Of a DNA stretch of 64,000 bases, positions 34,409 to 42,349 are shown piece by piece (the first letter of the stretch is position 1; each line of letters opens with the position of its first letter). The position numbers and the translations under genes were made by a program. The DNA lies in the NCBI GenBank assembly GCA_041659285.1, contig JBAZYO010000017.1, forward strand, positions 22,886 to 86,885. Reading direction: 5' to 3'. Origin of the DNA: Vicinamibacterales bacterium. GTDB lineage: Bacteria > Acidobacteriota > Vicinamibacteria > Vicinamibacterales > UBA2999. Under the pieces are notes generated by a model that searched no databases, was not told the origin of the DNA, and worked only from the letters and a program-made list of their open reading frames with translations.

Positions 34409-34693
34409 ATGACCCTAGAAGACAAAACCTTAGAATGTCGAGATTGCTCCCAGCCCTTCGTCTTTACGGTTGGAGAACAGGAGTTTTTTGCCAAAAAACT
34501 CCTGTTTAACTTGCCTACACGCTGCCCAAATTGCCGCATATCACTAAGAGCAAAGAGAACAGGAAAAAGCCCAGATGCCAGCACAGAAGTCTCTTGCCAT
34601 GATTGCGGAACAGTGACCAGGGTACCCTTCAAGCCCACTGGTACAAAACCCGTTTACTGCCTAAACTGCTTGCACAGGGCCCAGAAAACCTAA
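34409..34693 (+). CDS. Double zinc-ribbon protein
   Basis: 94 residues. First ribbon: C10/C13 and C39/C42 (CRDC, CPNC). Second: C63/C66 and C84/C87, i.e. CxxC-17-CxxC, a known small zinc-ribbon pattern in bacterial and phylum-restricted proteins. ATG at 34409 within a short purine-poor leader. A hairpin-like GC-rich segment lies just upstream (34369-34399). Probably a nucleic-acid or protein-binding factor; no enzymatic signature. Confidence 0.85.
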   Translation: MTLEDKTLECRDCSQPFVFTVGEQEFFAKKLLFNLPTRCPNCRISLRAKRTGKSPDASTEVSCHDCGTVTRVPFKPTGTKPVYCLNCLHRAQKT

Positions 34694-34745
34694 ATGGAAA
34701 CAGAAGTAAAAATCAATTTTGCCACCATCTATCTTGCATTTGAAA

Positions 34746-35393
34746 TCAAGTTGAGTTGTTTGCATGAAGAAGAGCAAGGCCAGTCAAAAAGCTAGCAACT
34801 GGAACTAACAACAAGCCCCAACGTAAGCCATCAGTGTGATGGGCTGCAGTTGCTGCATCGCTAACCATGCCCACCATGAGCGGACCCAGAGTAGGACCAA
34901 CAAAACTTGAACCAATCTGAACAAGACTTGACGCTAAAGCTTGCTTACCAGGTCCAGCTACCAAATGAGCGGAGCCAAATGCCCATGGAAGTAGAAACGC
35001 GAACGAGAACATACCAGGAACAAACAGAATTACCGTTAACCAATTGTTCTGAACAAGAAGCGCAACCAAGGTCGTAAACGATGCGATGAAAAAAACTATA
35101 GAAGGTGCAAAGAGAAGTTGCCCTCTGCCGCTTCGTACACAGCGATCGAAACCCCACCCACCAAGTAGTATTCTCAAAATTCCCATAAGACCTTGCAGCA
35201 GTCCAAATGCAGCACCAGCTTCGGTGGTAGTGAAACCATGTACTCTAATTAGAAATGAGATGGCAAAGGCATAGAAGGGCGCCGAAGTGAGACCAACTAG
35301 AATTGCTGAAAAGAACAACCACCTGAAGCCTAGAGATACTACCAGGGTAATCCCTTCCTTGAAATAAGTGGGCGCCCCCACATGCTTCGGCAT
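34746..35393 (-). pseudogene. MFS transporter, C-terminal half only
   Basis: 215 residues containing six TM helices, the C-terminal half of a normal 12-helix MFS permease. LGGWGFDRCVRSGRG matches the inter-domain signature at the equivalent of loop 8-9. The upstream frame is closed by a stop about 25 bp before 35393, exactly where a tyrosine-integrase remnant begins on the other strand. The N-terminal half was thus removed by a rearrangement. Function is unlikely. Confidence 0.75.
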
Positions 35394-35560
35394 GGCAAAG
35401 GCTACCAGCTACCTTCAGAAGGCGTCGATACGAGAATTGTACAAGCCTACATGAGGCACGAAAACATCCAGCATACTCTTCTGTACACCAGCTCATTCCA
35501 AAGCGGTTCAAGGGCTTCAGACGGATGCTATCCACGCGGCCAAAAGGTCATAGCTTTGAC
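35373..35560 (+). pseudogene. Tyrosine-integrase C-terminal remnant
   Basis: Encodes PHMLRHGKGYQLPSEGVDTR and YMRHENIQHTLLYT, matching the catalytic C-terminus of tyrosine recombinases (HxxR, GH, and the Tyr nucleophile in YT). The usual LGH is MRH. After LLYT the homology (PKRFKGFRR) continues in another frame, so it is frameshifted. The N-terminal domain is missing, replaced by the MFS fragment on the opposite strand. Confidence 0.72.
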
Positions 35561-35569
35561 CGAGAAAAA

Positions 35570-36073
35570 TCACGCAGTCTTCTGCGTGCCACCAAACATC
35601 TCCGTCAGGCGCTCTACTATATTAGGCCATATCTTTGTTCTTTCTCTTTCAGGCTGTATCTCATTGGCTTCCTCTGGCTTCATGACCGGCACAAGGGTCA
35701 CTATCGGTGTTGCTTTAGACTCCTGTTCTGCCTGAGACCTCGTTTCTTCTGAAGGGGAAGCAACGTTCTGTTTCAACTCGACGATCTCTCTTCTTAGCTC
35801 AGACAGTGTTTTTTCGACATTCTCTCTTACCTGTTTCTCAGCAGCTACTTCAGCTCTTAAGTCAACAATATGTTGTGTCAACTCAACTGACCAGCAGGGA
35901 CTTGGAAGATTACCTACTCTCATGAAGTCGGACTCAGTAATTATGTCTCTAAGCAGCTTAGACATCGAAATGTCTTTTGTCACTCGGCTGCGCAGTGCGT
36001 GGTACATCTCCTGCGGAACATTCGTACTAATCTGTTTCCAGGTTTGGGCATTTTTGAAGTATTCTTTTGCCAT
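35570..36073 (-). CDS. Plasmid-type RHH/coiled-coil protein
   Basis: 167 residues. The N-terminal 50 residues (WKQISTNVPQEMYHALRSRV, then SMSKLLRDII) resemble a ribbon-helix-helix or RHH-like DNA-binding domain. A coiled coil (AEVAAEKQVRENVEKTLSEL) and a Pro/Glu-rich tail follow. Similar layouts occur in plasmid segregation and relaxosome accessory proteins. A perfect 21-bp palindromic site (36170-36190) about 100 bp upstream could be its operator. Confidence 0.7.
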   Translation of the reverse strand: MAKEYFKNAQTWKQISTNVPQEMYHALRSRVTKDISMSKLLRDIITESDFMRVGNLPSPCWSVELTQHIVDLRAEVAAEKQVRENVEKTLSELRREIVELKQNVASPSEETRSQAEQESKATPIVTLVPVMKPEEANEIQPERERTKIWPNIVERLTEMFGGTQKTA

Positions 36074-36169
36074 CTGCTCGTTACCTCTTGGAAAGATTAA
36101 TAAGAGCCTACAGGTGCTTCGTCGGGTTGGTCAATCGTATATAAACTTCGGCGCATTAATATATACTCA

Positions 36170-36190
36170 GAAGCTGTAGTCTACAGCTTC
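36170..36190. promoter_or_regulatory. Perfect inverted repeat, candidate operator
   Basis: GAAGCTGTAG, one T, CTACAGCTTC. It lies upstream of the RHH protein gene, next to an A/T-rich TATATATTAA stretch that could be a -10 on the minus strand. Confidence 0.5.
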
Positions 36191-36227
36191 CGGGTGCAGT
36201 GACGCGCTACATTATCTTAGATCGGGC

Positions 36228-36449
36228 CTACAAGCCCAATTGTTTTAGCCCGTCTATTACGCACCATTGACAAATCCAAACCTGATTTTCTCCTGTGAGT
36301 GATGGAATACTGAAGACACCACAGCGAGTGCTTTTACATGTGGTTCTTTTGCATCGAAAGCAAGAGCGCTGTCTTGACCTAGTTACTCTTGTTTGGCACC
36401 AGTCGCAATTAACTGCCTCAGCCTTCTTGCTTTTTACTTCGTCGGCCAC
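36228..36449 (-). CDS. FYVE-like eight-cysteine zinc finger protein
   Basis: 73 residues with four Cys pairs: C15/C18, C30/C33, C38/C43 and C60/C63. The order and spacing, with SCFRCKRTTC as the central motif, resemble FYVE/RING-type cross-brace fingers binding two zinc ions, which are rare in bacteria. Lys-rich N-terminus. It lies 15 bp after the immunity-like gene on the same strand. Confidence 0.75.
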   Translation of the reverse strand: MADEVKSKKAEAVNCDWCQTRVTRSRQRSCFRCKRTTCKSTRCGVFSIPSLTGENQVWICQWCVIDGLKQLGL

Positions 36450-36464
36450 TGATTCTCCTTTCGG

Positions 36465-36935
36465 TCATGACTGCGCAACTAATAAACTTGGATCAAAATC
36501 TCTGACCCTGCAATGACCAATCTTAAAGCTGGTCAATAATTTCAAAGCTCTTTCAGACACTATTAGGGGAAAACCATCCTCGATATATGTCATGCCGAAA
36601 TCATCTATACCAGCCCTACCTGTAAATTTAAACCAAAGGTATTCTGGTATGCTCTCGCCCGGATGTTCTTCTTCCCAGAGCCAGAACTGGTCATATTTGA
36701 TCATATCTAGAGCGTCAAACTCTATCCCTGTCATACAGGCTGCTTTAATTGCTTCCGCCAGGCTGCAAGTACCAGCATAACCTTGATTTATAGCTTCAAT
36801 CAGATCGTCTTCTGGCCACAATTCCAGCTCAAACTGGAGCTTGTGAAACACTATCGGGCGTGCTGACCAGTCTTCGCAAACCGTTTTATCTCCGGTGGTT
36901 CCAGCGGTCTGGGGGCTGAATTGAAAGAACTTCAT
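36465..36935 (-). CDS. Probable immunity protein of the adjacent toxin
   Basis: 156 residues, overlapping the end of the 648-residue gene by 4 bp (ATGA). Acidic with many aromatics; the ending FPLIVSERALKLLTSFKIGH resembles DUF1629/Imm11-type immunity proteins. Position directly after a polymorphic-toxin-like gene and the tight overlap support the role of protecting the producer from the toxin's nuclease domain. The family match is by eye only. Confidence 0.6.
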   Translation of the reverse strand: MKFFQFSPQTAGTTGDKTVCEDWSARPIVFHKLQFELELWPEDDLIEAINQGYAGTCSLAEAIKAACMTGIEFDALDMIKYDQFWLWEEEHPGESIPEYLWFKFTGRAGIDDFGMTYIEDGFPLIVSERALKLLTSFKIGHCRVRDFDPSLLVAQS

Positions 36936-38878
36936 GGTAAATACTGCCTCTTATTCACTTCATCTATCTTGTTCGCAAAATCAATAATGTCTGACCTGGA
37001 GACGTTCTTCTTATCGAGAAAGTCTTTCCAAAGGTCTTTAATTGGTGCGTGTGCCTTTGTGTCTCTGGGGATTCCAACCAGGTTACTAGCATCATGAATT
37101 TCTCTATGACTAAACAATTGAGGATGCCTTTCTAAGACATCTTGCGGAATTCTGTGGTGCACCTCAAAAGGCTTAGAATAGTTTCTATACTCTGGGTGGG
37201 CTGTCAGATACGTCTCCCTGTAGACCTTCTCCATGTAGATCATTTGACCGTTAGTCATTCGCTCAAGTGCTCTGGGGTCATCTTTTACTAGCTTCTTTAT
37301 TTGCTTTTCAGGCAAACCTGTAAGTTCTGCCGCTCTTTTGCTTCCGCCCTCTATTGCTGCTTTCTTGCCTTTCTCAAAGTAAGGCGACATCCTGCTGATG
37401 TTTTCATCAGCGGCTTGCTCGGCTGTTTTTGATACATCACGCCACTTCAGCCTATCCCCGGTGTTGGTGACTAATTCAGGTTCGCACTGTTCAATTATTT
37501 CACCTATGAACCGCTGGTATTTGTCACGCTCCCGCCCTCCAAATGTCGAGGCTGTCTTGCCCAAGTCCTGCAAGGCACCCACAACATCCATGCTCTTAGC
37601 CAGCCTGTTAACGGCACCAGCTGCCGCTATTGGTCCCAGGTTGTCCATGGCCAGTCTTGTTGTTAGCCTCGTCTTTTCTTCTGGGCTCATTGACTGCCAT
37701 TTCTGGTTCATCTGATGCCCGAGCTCTGATATGTCTCTAAATGCCTTGGTATGATCGCCCTCATAAGAAGCGGCTCCTACGCTGCCAAGATAGTTATCGG
37801 CAGCGTCGAAGACACGAATACCACCGACCAGGAGCTTGCCAAATGAATGCCCTGCGGCTTCAGCTGTGTCACTCGCTCGCGGATTGTTCTCCACTAAGTC
37901 TCTACTAAACTGCGCCGCCTCACAAATAGACTTGCCGAGACTATCGGCTCCCTGGGCCATGCCGACAACGCTCTCACCGACCCCAGTTATGCAACCTACA
38001 GCTATCCGATATTGCTGATGGTCAATCTCTTGTTTGTATGCCTGGATTCCAGCAGCAAAGACTAATGCTTGATGATATAGAGGCAAAGCCGCCACTCTCT
38101 CAAAGAGCACCTGAGTAGTTATTTCTGGCTTCTTGTAGCCTTCTAAATACCCTATGCCAGTGGCAAAGAGGCTCGCTTCTTTCTGCTCTAGTCCCAAGTT
38201 GTACAACGGGCGGTCGTCTAGCTCTTGGTCAGACTTGGGTGCTGTGGCATTAGTTGCGTCAGTCGCTGTGTCCTTCTGCTGATTGTCGTATGCCATGACA
38301 TCATTAGGGCTATAACTGCGCTGCCCTATGGTAATTTGCTTGCCGGGTTGCACCTGACCGCCAGGCTGCACCTCTGCTTGTCTGAACAGCCCCCTTAGTT
38401 CGGCTGTCTGATCTTTTGATAATTGGACAAGCATGTTCTTTTGTTCGCCTGGGTCCATACCGTCGGCATGTTTCCTGAGCGCTAGTATTGGCTCGTATAC
38501 AGGGTTTTCTTTTGCTTGCCTGGTTAGCTTTTCAACTGTCTTTGACTGCTGTTCTAAGTTTTCTCTCGCGAGTAATGCCTGTTTCGCTACTTCCGGCATT
38601 ACTCTTGCTGCTACTAATTTCTCTTGACCGGACGGCTGTCGGTCGAATAGCTCTATACTTTTGTCCTGTCCTGCCATCAGGGCGCCGGCATAAATTGTGG
38701 TTCTATTTCTTGGTGTGGCTGACCCGTCGCTCGCGTCTGGGTTGGCTTTCTTGATGGCTTCTAGCTCGCTAGCACTCGCGTTTCTCACTTGTTGCGTGTC
38801 CGCAGTATCGAGCGCTGGTCTCAACAGTTCCCCGCTCGCCGGGTAGTCGCCCTTGTCTTTGATTTTATCATCTGACAT
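36932..38878 (-). CDS. Polymorphic-toxin-like protein with HNH-type C-terminus
   Basis: 648 residues. A long helical N-terminal region without signal peptide or known trafficking domain (mostly Ala/Gln/Lys-rich, with a Gly-rich amphipathic middle near 270-430), then a C-terminal domain of about 110 residues with FEVHHRIPQDVLERHPQLF and SNLVGIPRDTKAHAPIKDLW. The xHH-RIP and later His match HNH/Endo VII-type nuclease toxins. The delivery route is unknown. The probable immunity gene follows directly. Confidence 0.7.
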   Translation of the reverse strand: MSDDKIKDKGDYPASGELLRPALDTADTQQVRNASASELEAIKKANPDASDGSATPRNRTTIYAGALMAGQDKSIELFDRQPSGQEKLVAARVMPEVAKQALLARENLEQQSKTVEKLTRQAKENPVYEPILALRKHADGMDPGEQKNMLVQLSKDQTAELRGLFRQAEVQPGGQVQPGKQITIGQRSYSPNDVMAYDNQQKDTATDATNATAPKSDQELDDRPLYNLGLEQKEASLFATGIGYLEGYKKPEITTQVLFERVAALPLYHQALVFAAGIQAYKQEIDHQQYRIAVGCITGVGESVVGMAQGADSLGKSICEAAQFSRDLVENNPRASDTAEAAGHSFGKLLVGGIRVFDAADNYLGSVGAASYEGDHTKAFRDISELGHQMNQKWQSMSPEEKTRLTTRLAMDNLGPIAAAGAVNRLAKSMDVVGALQDLGKTASTFGGRERDKYQRFIGEIIEQCEPELVTNTGDRLKWRDVSKTAEQAADENISRMSPYFEKGKKAAIEGGSKRAAELTGLPEKQIKKLVKDDPRALERMTNGQMIYMEKVYRETYLTAHPEYRNYSKPFEVHHRIPQDVLERHPQLFSHREIHDASNLVGIPRDTKAHAPIKDLWKDFLDKKNVSRSDIIDFANKIDEVNKRQYLP

Positions 38879-38933
38879 TAGCGGCGTCTCCGTGCCCTTC
38901 TCTTGGGCTATTATTCCCCTGGTCGTTAGATAA

Positions 38934-39170
38934 CTATCCCCGCTCCCGCCATACTAGCTCTACCTGGTCGTCGTACACCATAACAACAACTATGTCGTTT
39001 TCTACCAAGCACTCTATTTCTAGCTGAAACTCACTTTCTGCCGCCTCTATCACCGTGCCCTGCGTGCCGGTCGGCAATTCAATGATATTGCCTTCAAAGT
39101 CCTTTGCTCTGGTCTCGGAGAGTACTTTGACCACATCTCCTATCTCAAATACTTCAGCTGGTTCCGTCAC
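38934..39170 (-). CDS. DUF4926-like small protein
   Basis: 78 residues: FEIGDVVKVLSET, PTGTQGTVIEAAESEFQLEI, and YDDQVELVW follow the DUF4926 pattern (small beta-barrel with GxxGTVV). This family is often found next to toxins as an immunity or accessory protein. Overlaps the 145-residue gene by 17 bp and lies 55 bp before the toxin gene. Confidence 0.72.
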   Translation of the reverse strand: MTEPAEVFEIGDVVKVLSETRAKDFEGNIIELPTGTQGTVIEAAESEFQLEIECLVENDIVVVMVYDDQVELVWRERG

Positions 39171-39591
39171 TGTGCTTCCCTCTTGTCTTTGGCTGCCGCA
39201 ACTTTCTGGTTTTGGCTCCCGTTATTTCTTTATTAGCCTGCCAGGGTCTGCCATGTTTGATCTGGTGCAGCGTCAGGTACTTTGCCGCCATCACGAAGAA
39301 ATCACTCGATTCTGTTGCTGTCACAATTTTCCAAAGCTCAGGATCAGCTTTTTCGCTGTGCTCGCCCTCTGTGCCCAATCGCCTGAGTACTTCAGCCTTC
39401 TTGTCACTATCAAGCTTTCGCCAGAAGCTAACCACGCCCTTGCCATCGGCTATGTCTATCATGGCTTGTTGGCTCAGGTACTGGCTTAACGCTTTGTTTA
39501 TTACTGTTCCTCTCCATGACGGCTCTACACGTGAGAGGTATAGGTCGTTTTCTGGCTCCGGTTGAAACCGGCATTCAGTCACAACTTTCAT
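39154..39591 (-). CDS. Hypothetical protein upstream of DUF4926
   Basis: 145 residues, no family recognised. The central part (WKIVTATESSDFFVMAAKYL, then TLHQIKHGRPW) looks globular; the C-terminus is basic and flexible. It resembles small toxin or toxin-tip proteins in composition (DUF6883-type proteins usually pair with DUF4926), but that family assignment is a guess. Overlaps the next gene, so it is co-translated. Confidence 0.55.
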   Translation of the reverse strand: MKVVTECRFQPEPENDLYLSRVEPSWRGTVINKALSQYLSQQAMIDIADGKGVVSFWRKLDSDKKAEVLRRLGTEGEHSEKADPELWKIVTATESSDFFVMAAKYLTLHQIKHGRPWQANKEITGAKTRKLRQPKTRGKHSDGTS

Positions 39592-39663
39592 GCCTGATAA
39601 CGCCTCCCGCTTTTTCTATTGACTGATAAGGTCATCGCTACTGTTTGTGTTTCTAGTGCTCAA

Positions 39664-40794
39664 TCATGCTCCTGGTATCTCGCCGAGAAGTCCTTTCAAG
39701 CCTAGTTCGGCCTCGTCCATACCAATGAGCTGGTCGATGGTGGCATCGGCAATGCTGTCGGCCAGAGATAGTACGGCAGTCGTTATTCTCTTCAAATACT
39801 CACTCTGCTCTTGAAGTCGCGCTATTTCTGTTTGCTGCTTCTTTGTTAGTTTCTCTTTCTGCCAGCGACTGAGTTGTTCTATGTAAATCTCGACAAAGTC
39901 TAACGTTTCAAGGTGCGCCATTATGACTCGATCAATAGTCTCTTCGTCAAATAGATAGGGTCTGTCTTGACCTTCAACTAAAAGATCATGCTGCCGCTTT
40001 ACGTCTTGGGCATTGCCATCAATGAGCTGAGCGATTAGAGGCAAGCGAATGATTTCATGCCATTGAATTTCAGGGAGAGGTCCAAGTTTTTCTTTACGCA
40101 GCGCCGAAAGATATTCAACTCGGCTGCCAGTAAACTCAGGTTCTGACGAGCTTTCTGACTCTCCTGGATTTAAATCGAGCCGGTCATCAGTTAAGTCGAG
40201 ATAGTCTTCGTCGTCTTGGCAGACCCAGTTCACTAACATCCCAGGAACAGTAGGTGCCTTTTTGAACTTGGCTAGGAACCGCTCATATTGCTCATCTGTG
40301 GTCTCTGAATCTAATATCCTGTCCAAATTGTCTTTGAGTCCAGCAAGGTTTTCTTTGCCTATGTCGGCGCGAAAAGTTGTAATCATGCCAGTAGGACTCA
40401 TAGAAAGGAAAAAGTAGTCTTTGCTTTCGACCATGGTCTCAAGAACAGTCTTGACCAATTCACTACTGGGATTGAGCAGCACGTTATAGGTCTTGAAGCC
40501 ATAAAACTCGAAGCCAAAATAGATGACCTCAAACTCATCTGAGCCTAAGAGCTGGTGTCCAAGCCTAAATCCGCGAGTAAGAACATGCTCTGGAATGATC
40601 TCGTCAAGGCGTAATGCGAGGAAACCTGTCTCTTTGCCCTCTACTTCCACTAGGCCGAGCCCGAAACAAGGGCTGTCGGCATCTACGAAATCAGACATGA
40701 ACTGCCCGTTGACCGTCAATACTGGAAGTGACTGACCAGACTTGATCATTTTGAACGTTCCCTGAATGAATATATCACCGAAATATTTTCGCAT
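39664..40794 (-). CDS. Hypothetical acidic protein, 376 residues
   Basis: Start taken at the second Met (MRKYFGDIFIQG); the frame begins at 40806 with MLVI. Mixed alpha/beta N-terminal part (FEVIYFGFEFYGFKTYNVLL), acidic linker with Ser/Glu repeats near 210-230, and a C-terminal helical coiled coil (KKQQTEIARLQEQSEYLKRI). No catalytic or binding motif was recognised. Confidence 0.65.
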   Translation of the reverse strand: MRKYFGDIFIQGTFKMIKSGQSLPVLTVNGQFMSDFVDADSPCFGLGLVEVEGKETGFLALRLDEIIPEHVLTRGFRLGHQLLGSDEFEVIYFGFEFYGFKTYNVLLNPSSELVKTVLETMVESKDYFFLSMSPTGMITTFRADIGKENLAGLKDNLDRILDSETTDEQYERFLAKFKKAPTVPGMLVNWVCQDDEDYLDLTDDRLDLNPGESESSSEPEFTGSRVEYLSALRKEKLGPLPEIQWHEIIRLPLIAQLIDGNAQDVKRQHDLLVEGQDRPYLFDEETIDRVIMAHLETLDFVEIYIEQLSRWQKEKLTKKQQTEIARLQEQSEYLKRITTAVLSLADSIADATIDQLIGMDEAELGLKGLLGEIPGA

Positions 40795-40856
40795 GATGAC
40801 CAACAAGGAGCAGTGCTGCTTAAATCAGATAATACTTATTTGTGATCGAAGGAATG

Positions 40857-41549
40857 TCACAGAGCTTTCAAACGCACGGCGGACATTTTGCAAATCGCGT
40901 AGAAACGAAGTTGCCAATTAGCCTTTAACCACGGATCATGTCGCTTTGTGCTTAATCCGTTCAATTGGCGATAACAGGCAAGAACTATCTGCTGGCTCTG
41001 AAGATTCTTACTGAATTTTCGCAAAGCAAAAGAGGCAATGCACTGAGTTACAGCTTCTTTGACTCCAACACTTATGTGACCACTTGCATGACGGCCATTG
41101 TTGGAAAAGTTTCTCTGCTTTGTGTCTTCAATCAGCCGATTAGTTTCTTCTACTACAGCTTTTATTTGAATCAAATCCCCTTCATAGAGGCCTCCAATGG
41201 CTTTTGCCAGTTTCAAAATAGTAGGAGCTAACGTTTTAAAGGAGGCTAAAAATAATCCACTATTGCCGGTCCAGCTAGCATGATGGTTCTCATGCTTCTT
41301 AAAAGATCTGAAGATTCCTTTGTAAAAGAGCAAATACTCTTTGAAAAACTCTTTATCGACACCCGCCAATGGAATCTCCGCTGCGCGGCCAGCCTTGATG
41401 ATTTTCGCGTCTGATACAACATTATTCCTAAAGTGTCCGCTGGCTGCGTTGGGGGCATATGGTGGATATTGTTTAGCTAATGCAGCCAGACGACTGAGGA
41501 ATTCGACATAGCGGTTCCGAACATACTTTTGTTCAGCAGTTAAAGGCAT
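40857..41549 (-). CDS. Hypothetical protein paired with the SLATT-like protein
   Basis: 230 residues, basic and helical, no recognised family. ATG at 41549. It lies 73 bp after the 2TM SLATT-like gene on the same strand. In SLATT-type systems the partner usually senses invasion or makes a nucleotide signal; no nucleotidyltransferase or protease motif is visible here, so the role is open. Confidence 0.62.
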   Translation of the reverse strand: MPLTAEQKYVRNRYVEFLSRLAALAKQYPPYAPNAASGHFRNNVVSDAKIIKAGRAAEIPLAGVDKEFFKEYLLFYKGIFRSFKKHENHHASWTGNSGLFLASFKTLAPTILKLAKAIGGLYEGDLIQIKAVVEETNRLIEDTKQRNFSNNGRHASGHISVGVKEAVTQCIASFALRKFSKNLQSQQIVLACYRQLNGLSTKRHDPWLKANWQLRFYAICKMSAVRLKAL

Positions 41550-41622
41550 TATTTTCTCCGACTTTCTTGTATGTAACTTCCAAGGTTTTGGTTCCTGTTT
41601 GACTACCGAACACCTGGTTAAG

Positions 41623-42003
41623 TCAAGGTGTTTGAGCTGGTGCTGAAGGAATTGCCTTAATTTGAACAGTCTGTTTGGACCATTCTTTCTTGCTTGACGC
41701 CAGAATTTCTTCGTAGCGATTAAAGTAGGAATCTAGAAGCTGTGTAGATGAGCTTATATCGCTCCTGTAAAAATTGAATCGACGTTGTAGGTCAACCAGA
41801 TCGTAGTAGGTTTCTCGTTCGTGCTGCCAAAGTTCACGAGATTTTAGTATCTCAAAGTAGGCACTGAGAGCCATTACGGATGAAGAAACGAATATGACAA
41901 GAAAACTGCAGATAGGATCTTTCCATATAGTGGCAGCACCAGCCAGGATTGTGACAGCGGCAGAGAGTATAGCGATTAATAACTGTTGTCGCCGGAAGGT
42001 CAT
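41623..42003 (-). CDS. SLATT-like two-TM protein
   Basis: 126 residues. Two adjacent TM helices (about 7-28 and 33-53) followed by a conserved-looking charged helix (LWQHERETYYDLVDLQRRF) and a second long helix. This layout (2TM then W..ER/TxxDL..) matches SLATT/DUF4231-type proteins, predicted membrane effectors in nucleotide-signalling anti-phage systems. Based on topology and short motif only. Confidence 0.55.
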   Translation of the reverse strand: MTFRRQQLLIAILSAAVTILAGAATIWKDPICSFLVIFVSSSVMALSAYFEILKSRELWQHERETYYDLVDLQRRFNFYRSDISSSTQLLDSYFNRYEEILASSKKEWSKQTVQIKAIPSAPAQTP

Positions 42004-42349
42004 TTTATGCCTATCAGAATGCGTTTCGAAATCATTGATTTTTTTGTGAGATCTTCCTCAAATGTGGAAATTTTTAAATCAACAGCTGTCACTAAATTAT
42101 GCCCTTTCATCATAGATTCGGTGACAGTTAATCTGTCACCGAATCTATCAACTACTAATTTCCGCTTAAGGTCACGCTAAGTCTCACTGAACCATCTATT
42201 TTTTGCCTGATACTTCGTCTTCAAGCACTTTGACCCGCTGGATTAATCAATAATGGTGGTTGTTCTCTGGCAATCGTGAGCGGTGATATTTGGATCATTT
42301 CATTGCGTTTTCGATGACGTTCTTTTCCGCGAACTAACACCCGTCAAAA
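42004..42349. other. Non-coding gap with a 37-bp perfect palindrome
   Basis: About 345 bp without a gene. Holds the 16-bp perfect inverted repeat at 42112-42148 and, just before it, CTGTCACTAAATTATG, similar to units of the array at 32205-32470. Confidence 0.55.
42112..42148. repeat. Perfect 16-bp inverted repeat
   Basis: ATAGATTCGGTGACAG and its exact complement around TTAAT. No T run on either side. The arms carry TGTCACCGAATC pointing outward, like two transposon ends joined head to head, or a very stable regulatory hairpin. Confidence 0.75.
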
